Of a stretch of 64,000 nt of DNA, positions 33,611 to 41,404 are shown piece after piece. This DNA is from Butyrivibrio sp. CB08 (GTDB taxonomy: Bacteria > Bacillota > Clostridia > Lachnospirales > Lachnospiraceae): positions 744,001 through 808,000 of the forward strand of contig NZ_RAIR01000001.1 of the NCBI RefSeq assembly GCF_003625485.1. The letters are read 5' to 3'. Both the position numbers and the translations under genes were made by a program. The notes beneath the pieces were generated by a model. The model did not search any database. It saw nothing but the letters and a program-made list of their open reading frames with translations, and was not told where the DNA came from. How positions within the stretch are numbered: position 1 is the first letter of the stretch; each line of letters starts with the position of its first letter.

Positions 33611-34492
33611 ATGAATAACTTTTTAAATAACATGGAAAGAAAATTTGGCAAATATGCCATCAGAAATATCACAATCTACATCATCGGACTCTATATTCTT
33701 GGATATATAATCCAGTACGCACCATTCAGGACAAATATTACAAATTATCTGACTCTTGACCCATATCTTATCCTTCAAGGACAGATCTGGCGCTTGTTCA
33801 CCTGGGTGCTTATACCACCAAGAGCCCTTAGTATCTGGATCTTCTTTACACTTTACCTGTATTATTTCATGGGTACTACCATGGAGAGGACCATTGGAAC
33901 CTTTAGATACAATGTGTTCATCTTTGGCGGAATGCTGTTTATGATCCTTTCAGCCTTCCTTACATATTTTGTGTATTACCTTATAACTGGCGGCAATCAG
34001 GAGCTTCTTGCAGGTATTATGTACGCACTTTCCGGCGTATTTTCTACCTATTATATTCAGGAAGCGGTATTCCTTATCTTTGCCATCTGTTATCCAGACA
34101 TACAGCTGCTTTTGATGTTCATTATCCCTGTTAAGGTTAAATATCTTGGAATCCTGTATGCAGCGATGCTGGCATTTTCAGCTATCTACGACGGACTTAT
34201 CGGCAGGAACTATGCGGTATTCTTCGCTGTATTCTTCCAGTTTGTAAACCTGTTCCTTTTCTACCTTTCAACAGGAAGACTTCATCACCTTAAGCCAAAG
34301 GAAGTAAAGAGAAGGCAGGAGTTTAAGCAAAACGCCAGGGTGATGCCAAAGGGTCTTACAAGACATAAATGCGCCGTATGTGGACGTACAGAAGAGACCA
34401 ATCCAGAGCTGGAATTCAGATTCTGCTCAAAGTGCAACGGCAATTACGAATACTGCCAGGACCACTTATTTACTCACCAGCACGTAAAATAA
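33611..34492 (+). CDS. Rhomboid/Derlin-like membrane protein, probable pseudoprotease, zinc-ribbon tail
   Basis: 293 residues with about six membrane helices and a cytoplasmic tail. The first loop has GQIWRLFTW, the WR motif of rhomboids and Derlins. MYALSGVFS sits where rhomboids carry GxSG. The later helix that should supply the catalytic His (NYAVFFAVFFQFVNLFLFY) has none, so protease activity is doubtful. The tail (about 250-293) has CAVCGR, CSKC and CQDH pairs, a zinc-ribbon or treble-clef candidate. Function not known. It is followed by two genes on the same strand. Confidence 0.7.
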   Translation: MNNFLNNMERKFGKYAIRNITIYIIGLYILGYIIQYAPFRTNITNYLTLDPYLILQGQIWRLFTWVLIPPRALSIWIFFTLYLYYFMGTTMERTIGTFRYNVFIFGGMLFMILSAFLTYFVYYLITGGNQELLAGIMYALSGVFSTYYIQEAVFLIFAICYPDIQLLLMFIIPVKVKYLGILYAAMLAFSAIYDGLIGRNYAVFFAVFFQFVNLFLFYLSTGRLHHLKPKEVKRRQEFKQNARVMPKGLTRHKCAVCGRTEETNPELEFRFCSKCNGNYEYCQDHLFTHQHVK

Positions 34493-34516
34493 TCATAGAA
34501 AAGAGATAATACTTAA

Positions 34517-35284
34517 ATGGGCAATATAGATAATAAGGAAAAAGAGTTTGCGGAAACCTTAAAATATGTCACAAGAACCGCAAGAGAAAATAAGAACACT
34601 ATCTCAAAAGAGCAGATTGATCTGGCTTTTGCAGAGCTTGACCTTGATGAGAAGCAGCTTTCAATGGTATATGAATACCTTAAGAGCCACAAGATCGGCA
34701 TCGATGAAGCGGCTGATCTGTCTGATTTTGATGAGGAGCTTAGCGACGAGGAGCGAAACTACCTTCAGGACTATATAGAGAGCCTTGATGCATTAAATAA
34801 GCTCTCAGATGGTGAGCTTGAGGCTGTTCAGATGTCAGCGATCGCAGGAGATAAGGACGCTCAGCAAAAGCTTATTGAGAACTACCTTCCACTTGTTGTA
34901 GATGTGGCAAGGATGTACTCAGAACAGGGCGTTTTCATTGAGGATCTTATTGGAGAGGGCAATGTTGCACTCACAAGAGGCGTTACAATGCTTGATGCTG
35001 TTGGCGAACCCAAAGAGGTTGAAGGTTTTCTTTACAAGCTGATGCTTGATGCAATGGAAGCTATTATCCAGGACAACCTTTCAGAGGACGCTGGCATGCA
35101 GAAGGTTGTAACTCTTGTAAACGAAGTGGCAGACAAGGCAAAAGAGCTCTCAGAGGACCTCAGAAGAAAGGTCACAGTTGAAGAGCTTATGGAAGAGACT
35201 GGATGGGAAGAAGACAAGATCAGAGATGCCATCAAGTTCTCAGGAGACAACATCGAAGATATCGACAGCGGAGACCAGAAATAA
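34517..35284 (+). CDS. Sigma-70-like protein lacking region 4
   Basis: 255 residues. Residues ~30-65 (ISKEQIDLAFAELDLDEKQL) look like sigma region 1.1. Residues ~110-185 carry a region 2 core (AGDKDAQQKLIENYLPLVVD and FIEDLIGEGNVALTRG). The aromatic -10-melting and recognition stretch is replaced by EGFLYKLMLDAMEAII. Residues ~215-250 (VTVEELMEETGWEEDKIRDA) resemble region 3. There is no region 4 helix-turn-helix. It can be expected to bind core polymerase through region 2.2, but specific promoter recognition is doubtful. Role unknown. Confidence 0.75.
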   Translation: MGNIDNKEKEFAETLKYVTRTARENKNTISKEQIDLAFAELDLDEKQLSMVYEYLKSHKIGIDEAADLSDFDEELSDEERNYLQDYIESLDALNKLSDGELEAVQMSAIAGDKDAQQKLIENYLPLVVDVARMYSEQGVFIEDLIGEGNVALTRGVTMLDAVGEPKEVEGFLYKLMLDAMEAIIQDNLSEDAGMQKVVTLVNEVADKAKELSEDLRRKVTVEELMEETGWEEDKIRDAIKFSGDNIEDIDSGDQK

Positions 35285-35290
35285 TCAGTT

Positions 35291-35707
35291 ATGAACAATA
35301 TTGTTAATGAGAATGACTTTAAATACTACATGCAGGATATCGAGAGATACTATTTTGGAGCTCGCTACAGTTATAGCGAGCTTTTAAATAATGAAATGGT
35401 CCCATTTAAATACAAGACCATCATTACCAAGTATCTTAAGGATGAAGTTGACTATGAAACAACTTTGGAATCCCATTTTTATCATATGAACAATGAGGGA
35501 TTTGATTACAAGATATATAAACAGCTCAGGGCCAGAGTCAGAGCCAGCCAGTACAAAGACCCTGCAAAGAGGGAGAAGGGCTTTAAAGAAAAGATATACA
35601 CTATTGAGCAGTTATCAAGGATAAGCCCCAAGGAAAAAGAGAGCCTTGGAATTATAATAAGAGAGCTTATAATTTCAAAGCTTGCCATGTTTGGATTTTC
35701 TGCATAA
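35291..35707 (+). CDS. Hypothetical protein, 138 residues
   Basis: Function not recognised. Soluble, rich in Tyr, Lys and Glu, mostly helical by composition. It starts 6 bases after the sigma-like gene, so the two are probably made together. A strong terminator follows directly. Confidence 0.7.
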   Translation: MNNIVNENDFKYYMQDIERYYFGARYSYSELLNNEMVPFKYKTIITKYLKDEVDYETTLESHFYHMNNEGFDYKIYKQLRARVRASQYKDPAKREKGFKEKIYTIEQLSRISPKEKESLGIIIRELIISKLAMFGFSA

Positions 35708-35709
35708 AA

Positions 35710-35740
35710 AAATCACCTGGAAAACCAGGTGATTTATTTT
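35710..35740. terminator. Bidirectional terminator between convergent genes
   Basis: AAATCACCTGG (35710-35720) pairs with CCAGGTGATTT (35725-35735) around an AAAA loop. ATTTTTG follows on + and a T7 run on -, so it serves both the 138-residue gene and rpmB. Confidence 0.92.
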
Positions 35741-35763
35741 TGTTATCTTAGTCTGGTAGGAGA

Positions 35764-35949
35764 TTAAGCTCTCTCTACTTTGTTAGATCTAAGGCAGCTT
35801 GAGCAAACATTCATTCTCTGTGTGTTTCCGTTAATCTTAACAGCAACATGCTGAACGTTAGACTTCCAAACTCTGTTAGATCTTCTATGAGAATGGCTTA
35901 CGTTGTTACCGAAATGAACGCCCTTGCCACAAATTTCACATTTAGCCAT
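35764..35949 (-). CDS. rpmB: 50S ribosomal protein L28
   Basis: 61 residues, starting MAKCEICGKGVHFGNNVSHS, the L28 signature. Cys4 and Cys7 and the CSSC pair near the end (NVCSSCLRS) form the zinc-binding, C-plus version. The rpmB - (divergent) yloU - yloV - recG order is that of Bacillus. AGGAGG precedes the start on the minus strand. Confidence 0.97.
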   Translation of the reverse strand: MAKCEICGKGVHFGNNVSHSHRRSNRVWKSNVQHVAVKINGNTQRMNVCSSCLRSNKVERA

Positions 35950-36018
35950 TTTGACACCTCCTTATAAGCCATGTTGATTCCTATAGCAATTTCGCGCAGA
36001 ATTATCCGCAACATTGAT

Positions 36019-36047
36019 ATATTAGCAAAAAACATTTTGGATTGCAA
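36019..36047 (-). promoter_or_regulatory. rpmB promoter, extended -10
   Basis: On the minus strand, TTGCAA (36047-36042), a 17-base spacer ending TGC, then TAATAT (36024-36019). The transcript would have a ~60-base leader. Confidence 0.65.
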
Positions 36048-36065
36048 GTAAAATATAAAAAATAA

Positions 36066-36094
36066 TGGATTTTTTTGAGCCCTTCTATTATAAT
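36066..36094 (+). promoter_or_regulatory. yloU-fakA promoter
   Basis: Consensus TATAAT at 36089-36094 with a poor -35 (TGGATT, 36066-36071), 17-base spacing. It is divergent from the rpmB promoter with only ~20 bases between the two -35 elements. Confidence 0.5.
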
Positions 36095-36135
36095 TCAATG
36101 TGGTATGCAAAAACACCGCATTAAGGAGGACATAT

Positions 36136-36498
36136 ATGAAGGCTTCAGTAGTTAATACTCACATGGGAAATATTTCCATTGATAATGAAGTTATTGCCCA
36201 ATATGCTGGCGCAGTTGCCATGGAGTGCTTTGGCATCGTTGGTATGGCCAATGTCAATGTTAAGGACGGACTTGTAAGCTTACTTAAGCTTGATTCCATG
36301 ACAAGAGGTATCAACGTAACTCTTGATGAGAACAACAAGCTTAAACTTGACTTCCATGTTATAGTATCATACGGCGTAAGCATCTCTGCTGTTTCTGAGA
36401 ATCTTATCGATACTGTTAAATATAAGGTAGAAGAGTTTACAGGACTTGAGATAGAGAAGATCAATATTTATGTAGAAGGCGTTCGCGTCATCGACTAA
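36136..36498 (+). CDS. Asp23/Gls24 family protein YloU
   Basis: A 120-residue Asp23/Gls24 domain protein (GNISIDNEVIAQYAGAVAME and the ending INIYVEGVRVID are typical). Family members occur beside fatty-acid kinase and cell-envelope genes; molecular role uncertain. ATG 36136, with AAGGAGGAC before it, is preferred to an in-frame ATG 36 bases upstream. Confidence 0.92.
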   Translation: MKASVVNTHMGNISIDNEVIAQYAGAVAMECFGIVGMANVNVKDGLVSLLKLDSMTRGINVTLDENNKLKLDFHVIVSYGVSISAVSENLIDTVKYKVEEFTGLEIEKINIYVEGVRVID

Positions 36499-36528
36499 GC
36501 AGACAGATGGTTTATGGAGGATATTGTT

Positions 36529-38304
36529 TTGAGTAATAATGCTATTGACGCGAAGATGCTCTCTAAGATGTTCCTTAGTGGAGCTAAGAATCTTGACGCA
36601 AAGAAAGAGTGGATAAACGAACTTAATGTATTCCCTGTTCCTGACGGAGATACAGGTACAAACATGACTATGACAATCATGTCTGCTGCCAAGGAAGTAC
36701 AGGGACTTTCAGATTCTTCTAATATGGAAGCTATCTGTAAGGCAATCTCATCAGGATCCCTTCGCGGAGCAAGAGGTAACTCCGGTGTTATCTTATCCCA
36801 GCTCCTTAGAGGATTCACCAAGGTGGTTAAACAGCACGATGAGCTTACAGTTAATGTTCTTGCAGAGTCCTTTGAGAAGGCTGTAGAGACAGCTTATAAG
36901 GCTGTTATGAAGCCCAAGGAAGGTACAATCCTTACAGTTGCCAAGGGAGCCAGCGAGAAGGCTCATGAGCTTGCTGTTGAGGGCTGCGATGATATCGAGA
37001 CATTCTGCAGAGGAGTCATCGAATACGCTGATGAGGTTCTTAGCAAGACTCCTGATATGCTTCCTGTTCTTAAGCAGGCTGGCGTTGTAGATTCAGGTGG
37101 ACAGGGCCTTGTCCAGGTTATGAAGGGTGCCCTTGACGGATATCTTGGAAAAGAGATCGATGTAACAATTCCTGATGAGTCTGCTAAGCCATCTAAGACT
37201 GCTGAGAAGGCTCAGAGCACAGAGGACATCAAGTTTGGATATTGTACTGAGTTTATCGTACTTCTCAACAAGCCTCTCAATGTTAAGCAGGAAATAGATT
37301 TCAAGGGATTCCTTGAGTCAATTGGTGACAGTATCGTAATGGTAGCAGATGACGAGATCTGCAAGGTACATGTTCACTCCAATGACCCTGGTCTTGCAAT
37401 TCAGAGAGCTTTAATGTATGGCCAGCTCTCTAATATGAAGATTGACAATATGTGGATGGAGCACAGAGAGAAGCTCTTCCATGAAAATAACGACGGTTCC
37501 TGGTCAGAGATCCAGACAGAAGTTAACGGAGCTGCAGAGATGACTCCTACATATTCTGCTGGTGATGATATTCCTCTTGGAGACAAGGTTTCTACAGAAC
37601 CTGTAAAAGAGGAAGTTCCAGAAGGACCAAGAAAAGAAGTGGGATTTGTAACAGTTTGCGCTGGTTCAGGTCTTGCAGAGATCTTCAGAGGTCTCGGCGT
37701 AGACTATGTAATTGAGGGCGGACAGACCATGAATCCAAGTACAGCAGATATCCTTGATGCAGTAGACAAGGTTAATGCTGACACAGTAATTGTTCTTCCT
37801 AATAACAAGAACATCATTCTTGCAGCTAATCAGGCAGCTATCATGTCTGAGGATTCAGATGACGGCAAGAAGATAGTAGTTGTTCCAAGTAAGACAGTAC
37901 CTCAGGGTATCACAGCTATTATCAACTATGTGCCAGATGTTGCACTTGATGACAATATAAGCGCAATGAATGATTCTCTTTCAACTGTTTCTACCGGTGA
38001 AGTTACCTACGCAGTTAGAGATACTGTTATTGATGATGTCACCATCAAGCAGGGCGACTATATGGGAATTGGCGATTCTGGAATCCTTGGAGTAGGCTCA
38101 GATATCGCAGATGTAACCTTTGATATGCTTGAGAAGATGATGAACGAGGATAAAGAGCTTATCAGCGTTTACTTCGGTGACGAGGTTAAAGAAGATGATG
38201 CTAATGCCCTCAGGGATCGCATTTCTTCAAGATTCCCAGACTGTGATGTTGAGCTTCAGTTTGGTGGTCAGCCTATTTATTACTATATTGTATCTGCTGA
38301 ATAA
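36529..38304 (+). CDS. fakA: Fatty acid kinase FakA (DAK2/YloV)
   Basis: Phosphorylates fatty acids held by a DegV-type FakB protein so that they can enter phospholipid synthesis. The N-terminal DhaL/DAK2 kinase domain (about 1-195) shows FPVPDGDTGTNM and SLRGARGNSGVILSQLLRG. A middle domain follows, and a C-terminal EDD-fold domain ends the protein. TTG 36529 is favoured (591 residues) because GGAGG is 8 bases upstream; the ATG at 36514 contains that site itself and has no ribosome site. Confidence 0.9.
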   Translation: MSNNAIDAKMLSKMFLSGAKNLDAKKEWINELNVFPVPDGDTGTNMTMTIMSAAKEVQGLSDSSNMEAICKAISSGSLRGARGNSGVILSQLLRGFTKVVKQHDELTVNVLAESFEKAVETAYKAVMKPKEGTILTVAKGASEKAHELAVEGCDDIETFCRGVIEYADEVLSKTPDMLPVLKQAGVVDSGGQGLVQVMKGALDGYLGKEIDVTIPDESAKPSKTAEKAQSTEDIKFGYCTEFIVLLNKPLNVKQEIDFKGFLESIGDSIVMVADDEICKVHVHSNDPGLAIQRALMYGQLSNMKIDNMWMEHREKLFHENNDGSWSEIQTEVNGAAEMTPTYSAGDDIPLGDKVSTEPVKEEVPEGPRKEVGFVTVCAGSGLAEIFRGLGVDYVIEGGQTMNPSTADILDAVDKVNADTVIVLPNNKNIILAANQAAIMSEDSDDGKKIVVVPSKTVPQGITAIINYVPDVALDDNISAMNDSLSTVSTGEVTYAVRDTVIDDVTIKQGDYMGIGDSGILGVGSDIADVTFDMLEKMMNEDKELISVYFGDEVKEDDANALRDRISSRFPDCDVELQFGGQPIYYYIVSAE

Positions 38305-38309
38305 TAATT

Positions 38310-38340
38310 ATAAGCCGGGCATTTTGTCCGGCTTATTTTG
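38310..38340 (+). terminator. Hairpin between fakA and recG
   Basis: ATAAGCCGG (38310-38318) pairs with CCGGCTTAT (38328-38336), a 9-bp stem with a 9-base loop. Only TTTT follows, so it may be a partial terminator. Confidence 0.6.
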
Positions 38341-38357
38341 CCTTATGGGGGTTTGTT

Positions 38358-40427
38358 TTGGGGAAAAGAGAACTTGATGAAAGTGTAATAAATCTAAAGG
38401 GCATAGGAGAAAAGACAGGAAAACTCTTTAACAAGCTTGGTATATATACCTGTGGGGATCTTATACACTATTTTCCAAGGGGATATGATAAGTTTGATGC
38501 TCCTGTTCGTGCCTGCGACTTAAGAGAAAACATCATTCTCTCATCAAGGCTTACCATTATTGGAACAATCACCAAGAGACGTGTTCGTAATCTTTCGATA
38601 ATTGCTTTTGAAGCTGCCGATGAAACAGGCAGAGTTAAAATGACATTCTTTAATGCTCCTTATCTTGCAAGTTCCCTTAAAAGTGGAACCACTTATATTT
38701 TCAGGGGAATGGTGAGAAAGAAGGGCAATTTCTTTTCCATGGATCATCCCAAAATGTACAAGGATGAGGAGTATGCACCTCTTATGGGCAGACTTCAGCC
38801 ACGCTATCCGTTAACCAAGGGCCTTACCAACAATTCAGTCAAAAAAGCTGTAGAAAAGGCTTTTGTTAATATTGGAAGTCTTGAGGAATTCATCCCACAG
38901 GACATTTTAGACAGGCTTGATCTTATTGGGTATTTCGATGCTCTAAAGGGCATTCATTTTCCTGAAGGGGAGATACAGCTGGAGGATGCCAGAAGAAGGC
39001 TTGCCTACAATGAATTTCTGTTGTTTGTCATTAAGCTTAGGCTCCTTAAACAAAATTCTGATGAAGTTCAAAATACCTGTAAGATGATCGAGGTAGCTGA
39101 TACAAAAAGGCTACTTGAGCAGCTTCCTTATGACCTTACCGGCGCTCAGATGAGAGCCTGGAACGATATTGTAAGTGACCTTTCAGGCCCATATGTTATG
39201 AACAGGCTTATTCAGGGCGATGTTGGATCAGGTAAGACAATCCTTGCGTTTTTAGCGCTTCTTATGACCGCTGCCAATGGATACCAGGGCGCCATGATGG
39301 CTCCCACAGAAGTTCTGGCAGCACAGCATTATGAGACCTTTAAAGGACTTATCAAAAAATATAATATTAAAAACTTCAATATAGCTCTTTTATCCGGATC
39401 TCTTCCTGCAGGAGCGAAAAGAGAAGTACAGAGGCAGATAAGTGAAGGCGAAGTTAACTGCATAATAGGTACAAATGCGCTTATTCAGGAAAAGGTATCC
39501 TACAAGAATCTTGCCCTTGTTGTTACAGATGAACAGCACAGATTCGGCGTGCGGCAAAGAGGAGCTCTTGCTGGAAAGGGCTTAAATACTCATGTCCTTG
39601 CAATGAGTGCAACGCCTATCCCAAGGACACTTGCAATTATCCTTTACGGAGATCTTCATATCTCAATTGTTGACGAGATGCCACAGGGAAGACTCCCAAT
39701 AAAGAACTGCGTTGTTGGTCCCGGATACAGACCAACTGCCTATAAGTTTATTTCTGATCAGGTATCCAAGGGCCATCAGGTCTACGTTATCTGTCCAATG
39801 ATCGAACAGGGCGAACTTGACGGAGTTGAGAATGTCATGGATTATTCTGAGGTACTGAGAACTACACTTCCTGAGAGCGTAAGTGTCGGCGTTCTTCATG
39901 GAAAGATGAAGCCTGAGAAGAAGGATGAGATCATGGAATCCTTTGGAAGGGGAGAGATCGACGTTTTGGTGTCAACTACAGTTATTGAAGTTGGAATCAA
40001 TGTGCCAAATGCTACAGTTATGATGGTTGAAAACTCTGAGAGATTTGGTCTTTCTCAGCTTCACCAGCTGCGTGGACGAGTGGGAAGAGGCGGTGACCAG
40101 TCATATTGTATCTTTATCAATTCTTCTGACGATGAGGATGCTGCTAAACGCCTTGATATTATGAACAGATCCAATGATGGATTTGTCATTGCTGAGGAAG
40201 ATCTAAAGCAAAGAGGTCCTGGCGATCTGTTTGGAGTAAGACAGAGCGGTGAGATGAACTTCAGAGTGGGTGATATCTACCATGACAGCAATCTGGTAAA
40301 AGAGTCTGCCATGGATGCGGACAGGATCCTTTCAGATGACCCTGAACTATCACAGCCACAACATGCTGTGCTTAAGGATTACTTAAATACAAAATCTGTA
40401 AATTTGGTTGACTTTACAACTCTATAA
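38358..40427 (+). CDS. recG: ATP-dependent DNA helicase RecG
   Basis: Remodels stalled replication forks and Holliday junctions. The 689 residues include the N-terminal wedge/OB domain (about 50-155), Walker A GDVGSGKT (about residues 289-296), DEQH box (TDEQHRFGVRQR), and helicase C motifs ATPIPRTLA and HQLRGRVGRGGDQSY. It starts with TTG 38358 after TATGGGGG. The 3' end contains a candidate promoter for the next gene. Confidence 0.96.
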   Translation: MGKRELDESVINLKGIGEKTGKLFNKLGIYTCGDLIHYFPRGYDKFDAPVRACDLRENIILSSRLTIIGTITKRRVRNLSIIAFEAADETGRVKMTFFNAPYLASSLKSGTTYIFRGMVRKKGNFFSMDHPKMYKDEEYAPLMGRLQPRYPLTKGLTNNSVKKAVEKAFVNIGSLEEFIPQDILDRLDLIGYFDALKGIHFPEGEIQLEDARRRLAYNEFLLFVIKLRLLKQNSDEVQNTCKMIEVADTKRLLEQLPYDLTGAQMRAWNDIVSDLSGPYVMNRLIQGDVGSGKTILAFLALLMTAANGYQGAMMAPTEVLAAQHYETFKGLIKKYNIKNFNIALLSGSLPAGAKREVQRQISEGEVNCIIGTNALIQEKVSYKNLALVVTDEQHRFGVRQRGALAGKGLNTHVLAMSATPIPRTLAIILYGDLHISIVDEMPQGRLPIKNCVVGPGYRPTAYKFISDQVSKGHQVYVICPMIEQGELDGVENVMDYSEVLRTTLPESVSVGVLHGKMKPEKKDEIMESFGRGEIDVLVSTTVIEVGINVPNATVMMVENSERFGLSQLHQLRGRVGRGGDQSYCIFINSSDDEDAAKRLDIMNRSNDGFVIAEEDLKQRGPGDLFGVRQSGEMNFRVGDIYHDSNLVKESAMDADRILSDDPELSQPQHAVLKDYLNTKSVNLVDFTTL

Positions 40428-40436
40428 AAGTAAACT
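40408..40436 (+). promoter_or_regulatory. Candidate promoter of the DegV gene
   Basis: TTGACT (40408-40413), 17 bases, TAAACT (40431-40436), inside the end of recG. The hisZ promoter has almost the same elements. Confidence 0.5.
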
Positions 40437-40460
40437 TAATCTATCATATTAGTGAAAATA

Positions 40461-40492
40461 GGAGGAATGTCGGCATTCGCCGGCTTATTGAC
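40461..40492 (+). promoter_or_regulatory. Ribosome binding site separated from the start by a hairpin
   Basis: The only good ribosome site, GGAGG (40461-40465), is 27 bases from ATG 40493. Between them CGGC (40471-40474) and GCCG (40479-40482) form a 4-bp stem-loop that shortens the distance to about 15. The GGAGG is also 1 base from an ATG (40467) that opens a 14-codon ORF overlapping the DegV start out of frame. Confidence 0.4.
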
Positions 40493-41362
40493 ATGTCTAA
40501 GATTGCGATAATTACAGACAGTAACAGCGGAATAACCCAGAAACAGGGCGAGGAACTTGGCATATTCGTAGTTCCAATGCCTTTTATGATAAATGGGGAA
40601 GACTACTTTGAAGATATCAATCTTACACAGGAACAGTTTTATCAAAAGCTTGCTGAGGATGCCCAGGTTTCAACCAGCCAGCCAACGCCCGATTCACTCA
40701 TGACTCTTTGGGACAGTGTACTTAAGGATTATGAGCAGATCATCTACATTCCTATGAGTAGTGGCCTTTCAGGATCCTGCCAGAGCGCATACATGATCGC
40801 TCAGGAGGAGTACGAGGGAAAGGTTTTTGTTATAGACAATCAGAGAATTTCAGTTACCCAGAGACAGTCAGCCCTTGATGCCAAGGCTATGGCAGATGCA
40901 GGTCTTTCTGCTGAGGCAATAAGAGATAAGCTCATCGAGACCAAAATGGAATCAAGTATCTACATTATGCTGGATACTCTTCATTACCTTAAAAAGGGTG
41001 GCAGGATCACTCCTGCAGCAGCGGCTCTTGGTACACTCCTTAGGCTTAAACCTGTGCTGCAGATCCAGGGCGAGAAGCTTGATGCTTTTGCCAAGGCAAG
41101 GACAAGTGCCCAGGGCAAATCAATTATGATAAATGCCATCAAGGCAGATATCGAAAACAGATTTGGTGGTATGGAAGCCGGTGATTTCTGGATTGCAGGC
41201 GCTTATACCAACAATATTGAAGCAGGACTTGAGTGGAAAAAGGAAGTAGAAGCTGCTATACCTGGCTTTGATATGCATCTTGATCCACTTTCACTTTCAG
41301 TTGGATGCCACATTGGACCTGGGGCTCTTGCTGTAACAGTTACAAGAAAGGTCCATTTCTGA
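40493..41362 (+). CDS. DegV family fatty-acid-binding protein (FakB-like)
   Basis: A 289-residue DegV protein. It starts MSKIAIITDSNSGIT. The ligand-binding signature includes TSQPTPDSL, PMSSGLSGSCQSA and the C-terminal SVGCHIGPGALAV (His and Gly of the carboxylate site). FakB proteins present fatty acid to FakA; fakA is two genes upstream, so that role is likely but is inferred. No alternative start codon was found in frame. Confidence 0.9.
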   Translation: MSKIAIITDSNSGITQKQGEELGIFVVPMPFMINGEDYFEDINLTQEQFYQKLAEDAQVSTSQPTPDSLMTLWDSVLKDYEQIIYIPMSSGLSGSCQSAYMIAQEEYEGKVFVIDNQRISVTQRQSALDAKAMADAGLSAEAIRDKLIETKMESSIYIMLDTLHYLKKGGRITPAAAALGTLLRLKPVLQIQGEKLDAFAKARTSAQGKSIMINAIKADIENRFGGMEAGDFWIAGAYTNNIEAGLEWKKEVEAAIPGFDMHLDPLSLSVGCHIGPGALAVTVTRKVHF

Positions 41363-41404
41363 TAAGTATCAGAGTATGAAAAAATGTTTTAAAGGGGTTA
41401 TCTA

